Positions 16,048 through 30,658 of a stretch of 64,000 nt of DNA are shown here, in pieces; the stretch's first letter is position 1, and the number at the start of each line of letters is the position of its first letter. The notes under the pieces were generated by a model, which saw only the letters and a program-made list of their open reading frames with translations, was not told where the DNA came from and searched no databases. Origin of the DNA: Ptiloglossa arizonensis (lineage: Eukaryota > Arthropoda > Insecta > Hymenoptera > Colletidae); NCBI RefSeq assembly GCF_051014685.1, contig NW_027478902.1:62001-126000 (forward strand), in the 5' to 3' direction. A program made the position numbers and the translations under genes.

Positions 16048-17620
16048 GTTAAAACGTTATACGTAATACGTTATACGTTATACGGAATACGTTATACGTT
16101 ATACGTTATACGTCATACGTGATAAGTTATACGTTATACGTTATACGTTATACGTTATACGATATACGTTATACGTTATACGTTATACGTTATACGTTAT
16201 ACGTTATACGTTATACGTTATACGTTATACGTTATACGTTATACGTTATACGTTATACGTTATAGGTTATACGTTATACGTTATACGTTATACGTTATAC
16301 GTTATACGTTATACGTTATACGTTATACGTTATACGTTATACGTTATACGTTATACGTTATACGTTATACGATATACGTTATACGTTATACGTTTTACGT
16401 TATACGTTATACGTTATACGTTATACGTTATACGTTATACGTTATACGTTATACGTTATACGTTATGGGTTATACGTTATACGTTATACGTAATACGTTA
16501 TACGTTATACGTTATACGTTATACGTTATACGTTACAAGTTATACGTTATACGTTATACGATATACGTCATAGGTTACACGATACACGTTATACGTTACA
16601 CGTAATATGTAATACGTTATACGTTTTACGTTATTCGATATACGTTATACGTTATACGTTATACGTTATACGTTATACGTTATACGTTATACGATATACG
16701 TTATACGTTATACGATATACGTTATACGTTATACGTTATACGTTATACGTTATACGTCATAGCTTACACGATACACGTTAAACGTCATACGTTATACGTT
16801 ACACGTTATACGTCACACGTTATACGTTATACGTTACACGTTATACGTTATACGTTATACGTTATACGTTATATTGTTATACGTTATACGTTATACGTTA
16901 TGGGTTATACGTTATACGTTATACGTTATACGTTATACGTTATACGTTATACGTTATACGTTACAAGTTATACGTTATACGTTATACGTTATACGATATA
17001 CGTCATAGGTTACACGATACACGTTATACGTTACACGTAATATGTAATACGTTATACGTTTTACGTTATTCGATATACGTTATACGTTATATGTTATACG
17101 TTATACGTTACACGCTATACGTTTTACGTTATACGTTATACGTTATACGTTATACGTTATACGTTATACGTTATACGTTATACGTTATACGTTATACGTT
17201 ATACGATATACGTTATACGTTATACGTTATACGTTATACGTTATACGTTATACGTTATACGTTATACGTTATACGTTATACGTTATACGTTATCGGTTAT
17301 ACGTTATACGTTATACGTTATACGTTATACGTTATACGTTATACGTTATACGTTATACGTAATACGTTATACGTTATACGTTATACGATATACGTTATAC
17401 GTTATACGTTATACGTTATACGTTATACGTTATACGTTATACGTTATTCGTTATACGTTATACGTTATACGTTATACGTTATACGTTATGGGTTATACGT
17501 TATACGTTATACGTTATACGTTATACGTTATACGTTATACGTTATACGTTATACGTTATACGTTATACGTTATACGTTATACGTTATACGTTATACGTTA
17601 TACGTTACAAGTTATACGTT
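16048..17620. repeat. About 4.45-kb higher-order repeat, partial copy 3
   Basis: Begins with GTTAAAAC (16,048-16,055), then the GTCATAG CTTACAC cassette near 16,758 and GTTATATT at 16,868-16,875. Near 17.6 kb the order of variants switches to that of the 2,451-bp family, so this copy is cut short. The right boundary is approximate. Confidence 0.75.
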
Positions 17621-20080
17621 ATACGTTATACGTTATACGATATACGTCATAGGTTACACGATACACGTTATACGTTACACGTAATATGTAATACGTTATA
17701 CGTTTTACGTTATTCGATATACGTTATACGTTATACGTTATACGTTATACGTTACACGCTATACGTTTTACGTTATACGTTATACGTTATACGTTATACG
17801 TTATACGTTATACGTTATACGTTATACGTTATACGTTATACGTTATACGATATACGTTATACGTTATACGTTATACGTTATACGTTATACGTTATACGTT
17901 ATACGTTATACGTTATACGTTATACGTTATACGTTATGGGTTATACGTTATACGTTATACGTTATACGTTATACGTTATACGTTATACGTTATACGTTAT
18001 ACGTTATACGTTATACGTTATACGATATACGTTATACGTTATACGTTATACGTTATACGTTATACGTTATACATTATACGTTATACGTTATACGTTATAC
18101 GTTATACGTTATACGTTATGGGTTATACGTTATACGTTATACGTTATACGTTATACGTTATACGTTATACGTTATACGTTACAAGTTATACGTTATACGT
18201 TATACGTTATACGATATACGTCATAGGTTACACGATACACGTTATACGTTACACGTAATATGTAATACGTTATACGTTTTACGTTATTCGATATACGTTA
18301 TACGTTATACGTTATACGTTATACGTTACACGCTATACGTTTTACGTTATACGTTATACGTTATACGTTATACGTTATACGTTATACGTTATACGTTATA
18401 CGTTATACGTTATACGATATACGTTATACGTTATACGTTATACGTTATACGTTATACGATATACGTTATACGTTATACGTTATACGTTATACGTTATACG
18501 TTATACGTTATACGTTATACGTCATACGTTATGGGTTATACGTTATACGTTATACGTTATACGTTATACGTTATACGTTATACGTTACAAGTTATACGTT
18601 ATACGTTATACGATATACGTCATAGGTTACACGATACACTTTATACGTTACACGTAATATGTAATACGTTATACGTTTTACGTTATTCGATATACGTTAT
18701 ACGTTATACGTTATACGTTATACGTTACACGCTATACGTTATACGTTATACGTTATACGTTATACGTTATACGTTATACGTTATACGTTATACGTTATAC
18801 GTTATACGTTATACGATATACGTTATACGTTATACGTTATACGTTATACGTTATACGTTATACGTTATACGTTATACGTTATACGTTATACGTTATACGT
18901 TATACGTTTTACGTTATACGTCATAGGTTACACGATACACGTTATACGTTATACGTAATATGTAATGCGTTATACGTTTTACGTTATTCGTTATACGTTC
19001 TTCGTTACACGTTGTACGTTATACGTTATGCGTTATACGTTACACGTTATATGTTATTCCTTATACGTTATACGTTATACGTTATACGTTATACGTTATA
19101 CGTTATACGTTGTACGTTATACGTTATACGTTATACGTTATACGTTATACGTTATACGTTATACGTTATACGTTATACGTTATACGTTATACGTTATACG
19201 TTAAACGTTATACGTTATACGTTATACGTTATACGTTATACGATATACGTCATAGGTTACACGATACACGTTATACGTTATACGTAATATGTAATACGTT
19301 ATACGTTTTACGTTATTCGATATACGTTATACGTTATACGTTATACGTTATACGTTATACGTTATGCGTTATACGTTCTACGTTATACGTTATACGTTAT
19401 ACGTTATACGTTATACGTTATACGTTATGCGTTATACGTTCTACGTTATACGTTATACGTTATACGTTATACGTTATACGTTATACGTTATACGTTATAC
19501 GTTATACGTTATACGTTATACGTTATACGTTATACGTTATACGTTATACGTTATACGTTATACGTTATACGTTATACGTTATACGTTATACGTTATACGG
19601 TGTACGTTATACGTTAAAACGTTATACGTAATACGTTATACGTTATACGGAATACGTTATACGTTATACGTTATACGTCATACGTGATAAGTTATACGTT
19701 ATACGTTATACGTTATACGATATACGTTATACGTTATACGTTATACGTTATACGTTATACGTTATACGTTATACGTTATACGTTATACGTTATACGTTAT
19801 ACGTTATACGTTATACGTTATAGGTTATACGTTATACGTTATACGTTATACGTTATACGTTATACGTTATACGTTATACGTTATACGTTATACGTTATAC
19901 GTTATACGTTATACGTTATACGATATACGTTATACGTTTACCGTTATACGTTATACGTTATACGTTATACGATATACGTTATACGTTATACGTTATACGT
20001 TATACGTTATACGTCATAGCTTACACGATACACGTTAAACGTCATACGTTATACGTTATACGTTATACGTTATACGTTAC
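17620..20080. repeat. 2,451-bp higher-order repeat, displaced third copy
   Basis: Landmarks of 1,310-3,400 recur here shifted by 16,626 bp (1310 to 17,936; 1905 to 18,531; 2386 to 19,012; 2738 to 19,364) and by 16,633 bp after about 19.6 kb, a one-heptamer difference. GTTAAAAC lies at 19,613-19,620. A few single-unit substitutions separate it from copies 1 and 2. The start of another copy follows to about 20,230. Confidence 0.88.
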
Positions 20081-21167
20081 AAGTTATACGTTATACGTTA
20101 TACGATATACGTCATAGGTTACACGATACACGTTATACGTTACACGTAATATGTAATACGTTATACGTTTTACGTTATTCGATATACGTTATACGTTATA
20201 CGTTATACGTTATACGTTATACGTTATACGTTATACGATATACGTTATACGTTATACGTTATACGTTATACGTCGTAGGTTACACGATACACGTTATACG
20301 TTATACGTAATATGTAATACGTTATACGTTTTACGTTATTCGTAATACGTTCTCCGTTACACGTCATGCGTTATACGTTATACGTTATACGTTATACGAT
20401 ATACGTTATACGTTATACGTTATACGTTATACGTTATACGTTATACGTTATACGTTATACGTTATACGTTATACGTTACACGTTATACGTTATACGTTAT
20501 ACGTTATACGTTATACGTTATACGTTATACGTTATACGTTATACGTTATACGTTATACGATATACGTTATACGTTTTACGTTATACGTTATACGTTATAC
20601 GTTATACGATATACGTTATACGTTATACGTTATACGTTATACGTTATACGTCATAGCTTACACGATACACGTTAAACGTCATACGTTATACGTTATACGT
20701 TATACGTTATACGTTACAAGTTATACGTTATACGTTATACGATATACGTCATAGGTTACACGATACACGTTATACGTTACACGTAATATGTAATACGTTA
20801 TACGTTTTACGTTATTCGATATACGTTATACGTTATACGTTATACGTTATACGTTATACGTTATACGATATACGTTATACGTTATACGTTATACGTTATA
20901 CGTTATACGTTATACGTTATACGTTATACGTTATACGTTATACGTTACACGTTATACGTTATACGTTATACGTTATACGTTATACGTTATACGATATACG
21001 TTATACGTTATACGTTATACGTTATACGTTATACGTTATACGTTATACGTTATACGTTATACGTTATACGTTATACGTTATACGTTATACGTTATACGAT
21101 ATACGTTATACGTTATACGTTATACGTTATACGTTATACGTTATACGTTATACGTTATACGTTATAC

Positions 21168-21258
21168 GTTACACGTTATACGTTACACGTTATACGTTAC
21201 ACGTTTTACGTTACACGTTATACGTTACACGTTATACGTTACACGTTATACGTTACAC
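21168..21258. repeat. 14-bp dimer sub-array (GTTACAC alternating with GTTATAC), array 1
   Basis: Seven GTTACAC units at 21,168, 21,182, 21,196, 21,210, 21,224, 21,238 and 21,252, spaced exactly 14 bp. The spacer units are GTTATAC except one GTTTTAC at 21,203. This is a true dimeric period nested in the heptamer period. Confidence 0.93.
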
Positions 21259-21594
21259 GTTATACGTTATACGTTATACGTTATACGTTATACGTTATAC
21301 GTTATACGTTATACGTTATACGTTATACGTTATACGTTATACGTTATACGTTATACGTCGTAGGTTACACGATACACGTTATACGTTATACGTAATATGT
21401 AATACGTTATACGTTTTACGTTATTCGTAATACGTTCTCCGTTACACGTCATGCGTTACACGTTATGCGTTATACGTCATACGTTATACGTTACACGTTA
21501 CACGTTATACCTTATACGTTATACGTTATACGTTATACGTTATACGTTATACGTTATACGTCATACGTTATACGTTATACGTTATACGTTATAC

Positions 21595-21671
21595 GTTACA
21601 CGTTATACGTTACACGTTATACGTTACACGTTATACGTTACACGTTATACGTTACACGTTATACGTTACAC
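21595..21671. repeat. 14-bp dimer sub-array, array 2
   Basis: Six GTTACAC units at 21,595, 21,609, 21,623, 21,637, 21,651 and 21,665, each separated by one GTTATAC. Confidence 0.93.
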
Positions 21672-22336
21672 GTTATACGTTATACGTTATACGTTATACG
21701 TTATACGTTATACGTTATACGTTATACGTTATACGTTATACGTTATACGTTATACGTTATACGTTATACGTTATACGTTATACGTTATACGTTATACGTT
21801 ATACGTTATACGTTATACGTTATACGTTATACGTTATACGTTATACGTTATACTTTATACGTTATACGTTATACGTTATACGTTATACGTTATACGTTAT
21901 ACGTTATACGTTATACGTTATACGTTATACGTTATACGTTATACGTTATACGTTATGCGTTATACGTTATACGTTATACGTTATACGTTATACGTTATAC
22001 GTTATACGTTATGCGTTATACGTTATACGTTATACGATATACGTCATAGGTTACCCGATACACGTTATACGTTACACGTAATATATAATACGTTATACGT
22101 TTTACGTTATTCGATATACGTTATACGTTATACGTTATACGTTATACGTTACACGCTATACGTTATACGTTATACGTTATACGTTATACGTTATACGTTA
22201 TACGTTATACGTTATACGTTATACGTTATACGTTATACGTTATACGTTATACGTTATACGATATACGTTATACGTTATACGTTATACGTTATACGTTATA
22301 CGTTATACGTTATACGTTATACGTTATACGTTATAC

Positions 22337-22413
22337 GTTACACGTTATACGTTACACGTTATACGTTACACGTTATACGTTACACGTTATACGTTACACG
22401 TTATACGTTACAC
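22337..22413. repeat. 14-bp dimer sub-array, array 3
   Basis: Six GTTACAC units at 22,337, 22,351, 22,365, 22,379, 22,393 and 22,407. The count and spacing equal those of array 2, 742 bp (106 units) upstream, so it is probably a copy of it. Confidence 0.93.
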
Positions 22414-23559
22414 GTTATACGTTATACGTTATACGTTATACGTTATACGTTATACGTTATACGTTATACGTTATACGTTATACGTTATACGTTATACGTT
22501 ATACGTTATACGTTATACGTTATACGTTATACGTTATACGTCGTAGGTTACACGATACACGTTATACGTTATACGTAATATGTAATACGTTATACGTTTT
22601 ACGTTATTCGTAATACGTTCTCCGTTACACGTCATGCGTTACACGTTATGCGTTATACGTCATACGTTATACGTTACACGTTACACGTTATACCTTATAC
22701 GTTATACGTTATACGTTATACGTTATACGTTATACGTTATACGTCATACGTTATACGTTATACGTTATACGTTATACGTTATAAGTTATACGTTATACGT
22801 TATACGTTATACGTTATACGTTATACGTTATACGTTATACGTTATACGTTATACGTTATACGTTATACGTTATACGTTATACGTTATACGTTATACGTTA
22901 TACGTTATACGTTATACGTTATACGTTATACGTTATACGTTATACGTTATACGTTATACGTTATACGTTATACGTTATACGTTATACGTTATACGTTATA
23001 CATCGTAGGTTACACGATACACGTTATACGTTATACGTAATATGTAATACGTTATACGTTTTACGTTATTCGTAATACGTTCTCCGTTACACGTTATGCG
23101 TTACACGTTATGCGTTATACGTCATACGTTATACGTTACACGTTACACGTTATACGTTATACGTTATACGTTATACGTTATACGTTATACGTTATACGTT
23201 ATACGTTATACGTCATACGTTATACGTTATACGTTATACGTTATACGTTATAAGTTATACGTTATACGTTATACGTTATACGTTATACGTTATACGTTAT
23301 ACGTTATACGTTATACGCTATACGTTATACGTTATACGTTATACGTTATACGTTATACGCAATACGTTATACGTTATACGTTATACGTTATACGTTATAC
23401 GTTATACGTTATACGTTATACGTTATACGTTATACGTTATGCGTTATACGTTATACGTTATACGGTATACGTTATACGTTATACGTTATACGTTATACGT
23501 TATACGTTATACGTTATACGTTATTCGTTATACGTTATACGTTATACGTTATACGTAAT

Positions 23560-25506
23560 ATGAAATATGTCATACGTTCTACGTTATTCGTTATACGTTA
23601 TACGTTATACGTTATACGTTATACGTTATACGTTATAAGTTATACGTTATACGTTATACGTTATACGTTATACGTTATACGTTATACGTTATACGTTATA
23701 CGTTATACGTTATACGTTATTCGTAATACGTTCTTCGTTACACGTTATACGTTATACGTTATGCGTTATACGTTATACGTTATACGTTATACGTTATACG
23801 TTATACGTTATACGTTATACGTTATACGTTATACGTTATACGTTATACGTTATACGTTATACGTTATACATTTTACGTTATTCGTAATACGTTCTTCGTT
23901 ACACGTTATACGTTATACGTTATGCGTTATACGTTATACGTTATACGTTATACGTTATACGTTATACGTTATACGTTATACGTTATACGTTATACGTTAT
24001 ACGTTATACGTTATACGTTATACGTTATACGTTATACGTTATACGTTATACGTTATACGTTATACGTTATACGTTATACGTTATACGTTATACGTTATAC
24101 GTTATACGTTATACGTTATACGTTATACGTTATACGTTATACGTTATACGTTATACGTTATACGTTATACGTTATACGTTATACGTTATACGTTATACGT
24201 TATACGTTATACGTTATACGTTATACGTTATACGTTTTACGTTATTCGTAATACGTTCTTCGTTACACGTTATACGTTATACGTTATGCGTTATACGTTA
24301 TGCGTTATACGTTATACGTTATACGTTATACGTTATACGTTATACGTTATACGTTTTACGTTATTCGTAATACGTTCTTCGTTACACGTTATGCGTTATA
24401 CGTTATGCGTTATACGTTATACGTTATACGTTATACGTTATACGTTATACGTTATACGTTATACGTTATACGTTATACGTTATACGTAATATGAAATATG
24501 TCATACGTTTTACGTTATTCGTTATACGTTATACGTTATACGTTATACGTTATACGTTATACGTTATACGTTATACGTTATACGTTATACGTTATACGTT
24601 ATACGTTATACGTTATACGTTATACGTTATACGTTATACGTCATAGGTTATACGATACACGTTATTCGTTCTACGTTATACGTTATACGTTATACGTTAT
24701 ACGTTATACGTTATACGTTATACGTTATACGTTATACGTTATACGTTATACGTTATACGTTATACGTTATACGTTATACGTTATACGTTATACGTTATAC
24801 GTTATACGATATACGTTATACGTTATACGTTATACGTTATACGTTATTCGTTATACGTTATACGTTATACGTAATATGAAATATGTCATACGTTTTACGT
24901 TATTCGTTATACGTTATACGTTATACGTTATACGTTATACGTTATACGTTATACGTTATACGTTATACGTTATACGTTATACGTTATACGTTATACGTTA
25001 TACGTTATACGTCATAGGTTATACGATACACGTTATTCGTTCTACGTAATATGTAATACTTTATACGTTTTACGTATATTCGTTATACGTTCTTCGTTAC
25101 ACTTTATACGTATATTCGTTATACGTTCTTCGTTACACGTTATACGTTATACGTTATGCGTTATACGTTATACGTTATACGTTATAAGTTATACGTTATA
25201 CGTTATACGTTATACGTTATACGTTATACGTTATACGTTATACGTTATACGTTATACGTTATACGTTATACGTTATACGTTATACGTTATACGTTATACG
25301 TTATACGTTATACGTTATACGTTATACGTTTTACGTTATTCGTAATACGTTCTTCGTTACACGTTATGCGTTATACGTTATGCGTTATACGTTATACGTT
25401 ATACGTTATACGTTATACGTTATACGTTATACGTTATACGTTATACGTTATACGTTATACGTTATACGTTATACGTGATACGTTTTAGGTTATACGTTAT
25501 ACGTTA
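23560..25506. repeat. Heptamers with GTAATAT GAAATAT markers; first GTATATTC 8-mers
   Basis: The GTAATAT GAAATAT GTCATAC marker occurs near 23,555, 24,487 and 24,871. A second marker, GTTATTC GTAATAC followed by GTTCTTC, recurs at about 23,719, 23,880, 24,244, 24,364 and 25,340. The run from about 23,930 to 24,230 is pure canonical repeat. GTATATTC 8-mers appear at 25,074 and 25,110, the first off-length units since 19,620. No gene. Confidence 0.82.
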
Positions 25507-25873
25507 TTGGTTATACGTTATTCGTTATACGTTCTTCGTTACACGCTAGACGTTATACGTTATGGGTTATACGTTATACGTTATACGTTATACGTTATAC
25601 GTTATACGTTATACGTTATACGTTATACGTTATGCGTTATACGTTATACGATATACGTTATGCGTTATACGTTATACGTTATACGTAATATGTAATACGT
25701 CATACGTTTTACGTCAATCGTTATACGTTCTTCGTTACACGTTATACGTTATACGTTATACGTTATACGTTATACGTTATACGTTATACGTTATGCGTTA
25801 TACGTTATACGTTATACGTTATGCGTTATACGTTATACGTTATACGTAATATGTAATACGTCATACGTTTTAC

Positions 25874-26017
25874 GTATATTCGTTATACGTTCTTCGTTAC
25901 ACGTTATACGTATATTCGTTATACATTCTTCGTTACACGTTATACGTATATTCGTTATACGTTCTTCGTTACACGTTATACGTATATTCGTTATACGTTC
26001 TTCGTTACACGTTAAAC
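25874..26017. repeat. 36-bp tandem sub-repeat, four copies (array 1)
   Basis: The unit is GTATATTC plus four heptamers (GTTATAC, GTTCTTC, GTTACAC, GTTATAC), 36 bp in all. Copies start at 25,874, 25,910, 25,946 and 25,982. The second copy carries ATTCTTC instead of GTTCTTC. The last unit of the fourth copy is GTTAAAC. Confidence 0.93.
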
Positions 26018-27200
26018 GTTATACGTTATACGTCATACGTTATACGTTATACGTTATACGTTATACGTTATACGTTATACGTTATACGTTATACGTTATA
26101 CGTTATACGCTATACGTTATACGTTATACGTTATACGTTATACGTTATACGTTATACGTTATACGTTATACGTTATACGTTATACGTTATACGTTATACG
26201 TTATACGTTATACGTTATACGTTATACGTTATACGTTATACGTTATACGTTATACGTTATACGTTATACGTTATACGTTATACGTTATACGTTATACGTT
26301 ATACGTTATACGTTATACGTTATACGTTTTACGTTATTCGTAATACGTTCTTCGTTACACGTTATACGTTATACGTTATGCGTTATACGTTATGCGTTAT
26401 ACGTTATGCGTTATACGTTATACGTTATACGTTATACGTTATACGTTATACGTTATACGTTATACGTTATACGTTATACGTTATACGTTATACGTTATAC
26501 GTTATACGTTATACGTTATACGTTATACGTTATACGTTATACGTTATACGTTATACGTTATACGTTATGCGTTATACGTTATGCGTTATACGTTATGCGT
26601 TATACGTTATACGTTATACGTTATACGTTATACGTTATACGTTATACGTTATACGTTATACGTTATACGTTTTACGTTATTCGTAATACGTTCTTCGTTA
26701 CACGTTATGCGTTATACGTTATGCGTTATACGTTATACGTTATACGTTATACGTTATACGTTATACGTTATACGTTATACGTTATACGTTATACGTTATA
26801 CGTTATACGTGATACGTTTTAGGTTATACGTTATACGTTATTGGTTATACGTTATTCGTTATACGTTCTTCGTTACACGCTAGACGTTATACGTTATGGG
26901 TTATACGTTATACGTTATACGTTATACGTTATACGTTATACGTTATACGTTATACGTTATGCGTTATACGTTATACGATATACGTTATGCGTTATACGTT
27001 ATACGTTATACGTAATATGTAATACGTCATACGTTTTACGTCAATCGTTATACGTTCTTCGTTACACCTTATACGTTATACGTTATACGTTATACGTTAT
27101 ACGTTATACGTTATACGTTATGCGTTATACGTTATACGTTATACGTTATGCGTTATACGTTATACGTTATACGTAATATGTAATACGTCATACGTTTTAC

Positions 27201-27344
27201 GTATATTCGTTATACGTTCTTCGTTACACGTTATACGTATATTCGTTATACATTCTTCGTTACACGTTATACGTATATTCGTTATACGTTCTTCGTTACA
27301 CGTTATACGTATATTCGTTATACGTTCTTCGTTACACGTTAAAC
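27201..27344. repeat. 36-bp tandem sub-repeat, four copies (array 2)
   Basis: Copies start at 27,201, 27,237, 27,273 and 27,309. The same ATTCTTC change is present in the second copy, showing descent from the same four-copy block as the array at 25,874. Confidence 0.93.
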
Positions 27345-27554
27345 GTTATACGTTATACGTCATACGTTATACGTTATACGTTATACGTTATACGTTATAC
27401 GTTATACGTTATACGTTATACGTTATACGTTATACGTTATACGTTATACGTTATACGATATACGTCACACGTTATACGTTACACGTTACACGTTACACGT
27501 TACACGTTATACGTTATACGTTATACGTTATACGTTATACGTTATAAGTTATAC

Positions 27555-27566
27555 GTTATATTATAC
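27555..27566. repeat. Two-base-short double unit (GTTATATTATAC)
   Basis: Twelve bases stand where two heptamers (14 bases) would be expected, so the array phase moves back by two. The identical event occurs at 29,398-29,409, 1,843 bp downstream. They are the only two places found where the phase moves backwards. Confidence 0.92.
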
Positions 27567-29043
27567 ATTATACGTTATACGTTTTACGTTATACGTTAAA
27601 CGTTATACGTTATACGTTATACGTTATACGTTATACGTTCTACGTTATACGTTAAACGTTATACGTTAAACGTTATACGTTATACGTTATACGTTATACG
27701 TTATACGTTATACGTCATAGGTTATACGATATACGTTATACGTTATACGTTATACGTTATACGTTATACGTTATACGTTATACGTTATACGTTATACGTT
27801 ATACGTTATACGTTATACGTTATACGTTATACGTTATACGTTATACGTTATACGTTATACGTTTTACGTTATTCGTAATACGTTCTTCGTTACACGTTAT
27901 GCGTTATACGTTATGCGTTATACGTTATACGTTATACGTTATACGTTATACGTTATACGTTATACGTTATACGTTATACGTTATACGTTATACGTTATAC
28001 GTTATACGTTATACGTTATACGTTATACGTGATACGTTTTAGGTTATACGTTATACGTTATTGGTTATACGTTATTCGTTATACGTTCTTCGTTACACGC
28101 TAGACGTTATACGTTACGGGTTATACGTTATACGTCATACGTTATACGTTATACGTTATACGTTTTACGTTATTCGTAATACGTTCTTCGTTACACGTTA
28201 TACGTTATACGTTATGCGTTATACGTTATGCGTTATACGTTATGCGTTATACGTTATACGTTATACGTTATACGTTATACGTTATACGTTATACGTTATA
28301 CGTTATACGTTATACGTTATACGTTATACGTTATACGTTATACGTTATACGTTATACGTTATACGTTATACGTTATACGTTATACGTTATACGTTATACG
28401 TTATGCGTTATACGTTATGCGTTATACGTTATGCGTTATACGTTATACGTTATACGTTATACGTTATACGTTATACGTTATACGTTATACGTTATACGTT
28501 ATACGTTTTACGTTATTCGTAATACGTTCTTCGTTACACGTTATGCGTTATACGTTATGCGTTATACGTTATACGTTATACGTTATACGTTATACGTTAT
28601 ACGTTATACGTTATACGTTATACGTTATACGTTATACGTTATACGTTATACGTGATACGTTTTAGGTTATACGTTATACGTTATTGGTTATACGTTATTC
28701 GTTATACGTTCTTCGTTACACGCTAGACGTTATACGTTATGGGTTATACGTTATACGTTATACGTTATACGTTATACGTTATACGTTATACGTTATACGT
28801 TATGCGTTATACGTTATACGATATACGTTATGCGTTATACGTTATACGTTATACGTAATATGTAATACGTCATACGTTTTACGTCAATCGTTATACGTTC
28901 TTCGTTACACCTTATACGTTATACGTTATACGTTATACGTTATACGTTATACGTTATACGTTATGCGTTATACGTTATACGTTATACGTTATGCGTTATA
29001 CGTTATACGTTATACGTAATATGTAATACGTCATACGTTTTAC

Positions 29044-29187
29044 GTATATTCGTTATACGTTCTTCGTTACACGTTATACGTATATTCGTTATACATTCTT
29101 CGTTACACGTTATACGTATATTCGTTATACGTTCTTCGTTACACGTTATACGTATATTCGTTCTACGTTCTTCGTTACACGTTAAAC
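29044..29187. repeat. 36-bp tandem sub-repeat, four copies (array 3)
   Basis: Copies start at 29,044, 29,080, 29,116 and 29,152, exactly 1,843 bp after array 2 and again with ATTCTTC in the second copy. The fourth copy has GTTCTAC where the others have GTTATAC, a private change. Confidence 0.93.
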
Positions 29188-29397
29188 GTTATACGTTATA
29201 CGTCATACGTTATACGTTATACGTTATACGTTATACGTTATACGTTATACGTTATACGTTATACGTTATACGTTATACGTTATACGTTATACGTTATACG
29301 ATATACGTCACACGTTATACGTTACACGTTACACGTTACACGTTACACGTTATACGTTATACGTTATACGTTATACGTTATACGTTATAAGTTATAC

Positions 29398-29409
29398 GTT
29401 ATATTATAC
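29398..29409. repeat. Two-base-short double unit, second copy
   Basis: Same 12-base event as at 27,555, duplicated with the surrounding 1,843-bp repeat. Confidence 0.92.
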
Positions 29410-30550
29410 ATTATACGTTATACGTTTTACGTTATACGTTAAACGTTATACGTTATACGTTATACGTTATACGTTATACGTTCTACGTTATACGTTAAAC
29501 GTTATACGTTAAACGTTATACGTTATACGTTATACGTTATACGTTATACGTTATACGTCATAGGTTATACGATATACGTTATACGTTATACGTTATACGT
29601 TATACGTTATACGTTATACGTTATACGTTATACGTTATACGTTATACGTTATACGTTATACGTTATACGTTATACGTTATACGTTATACGTTATACGTTA
29701 TACGTTTTACGTTATTCGTAATACGTTCTTCGTTACACGTTATGCGTTATACGTTATGCGTTATACGTTATACGTTATACGTTATACGTTATACGTTATA
29801 CGTTATACGTTATACGTTATACGTTATACGTTATACGTTATACGTTATACGTTATACGTTATACGTGATACGTTTTAGGTTATACGTTATACGTTATTGG
29901 TTATACGTTATTCGTTATACGTTCTTCGTTACACGCTAGACGTTATACGTTATGGGTTATACGTTATACGTCATACGTTATACGTTATACGTTATACGTT
30001 ATACGTCATACGTTATACGTTATACGTTATACGTTATACGTTATACGTTATACGTTATACATTATACGTTATACGTTATACGTTATACGTTACACGTCAT
30101 ACGTTATACGTTATACGTTATACGTTATACGTTATACGTTATACGTTATACGTTATACGTTATACGTTATACGTTATACGTTATACGTGATACGTTTTAG
30201 GTTATACGTTATACGTTATTGGTTATACGTTATTCGTTATACGTTCTTCGTTACACGCTAGACGTTATACGTTATGGGTTATACGTTATACGTCATACGT
30301 TATACGTTATACGTTATACGTTATACGTTATACGTTATACGTTATACGTTATGCGTTATACGTTATACGTTATACGTTATGCGTTATACGTTATACGTTA
30401 TACGTAATATGTAATACGTCATACGTTTTACGTCAATCGTTATACGTTCTTCGTTACACGTTATACGTTATACGTTATACGTTATACGTCATAGGTTATA
30501 CGATACAAGTTATACGTTATACGTAATATGTAATACTTTATACGTTTTAC

Positions 30551-30658
30551 GTATATTCGTTATACGTTCTTCGTTACACGTTATACGTATATTCGTTATA
30601 CGTTCTTCGTTACACGTTATACGTATATTCGTTATACGTTATACGTTAAACGTTATAC
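30551..30658. repeat. 36-bp tandem sub-repeat, three copies (array 4)
   Basis: Copies start at 30,551, 30,587 and 30,623; the third is altered after its second unit. A single GTATATTC follows at 30,757-30,764 and is the last off-length unit in the window. Confidence 0.88.

Larger units (their letters stand above)
20080..23560. repeat. Higher-order repeats headed by the GTCGTAG unit
   Basis: The GTCGTAG GTTACAC cassette occurs at about 20,272, 21,357 and 22,540, and as a changed ATCGTAG form at 23,002. Intervals are 1,085, 1,183 and 462 bp, all multiples of seven. Each cassette is followed by GTAATAT, GTTTTAC, GTTATTC, GTAATAC and GTTCTCC units. A further copy stands alone at 31,269, some 8 kb away. 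No off-length unit is found in this block. Confidence 0.85.

Noticed and set aside
23560..25506. Boundary with a unique-sequence insertion (GTAATAT GAAATAT stretches look different)
   Set aside because: They parse cleanly as substituted heptamers in phase, recur three times, and no unit is missing around them.
25874..26017. CRISPR-like regular repeat of 36 bp
   Set aside because: There are no unique spacers; the units are contiguous and made of the same heptamer.
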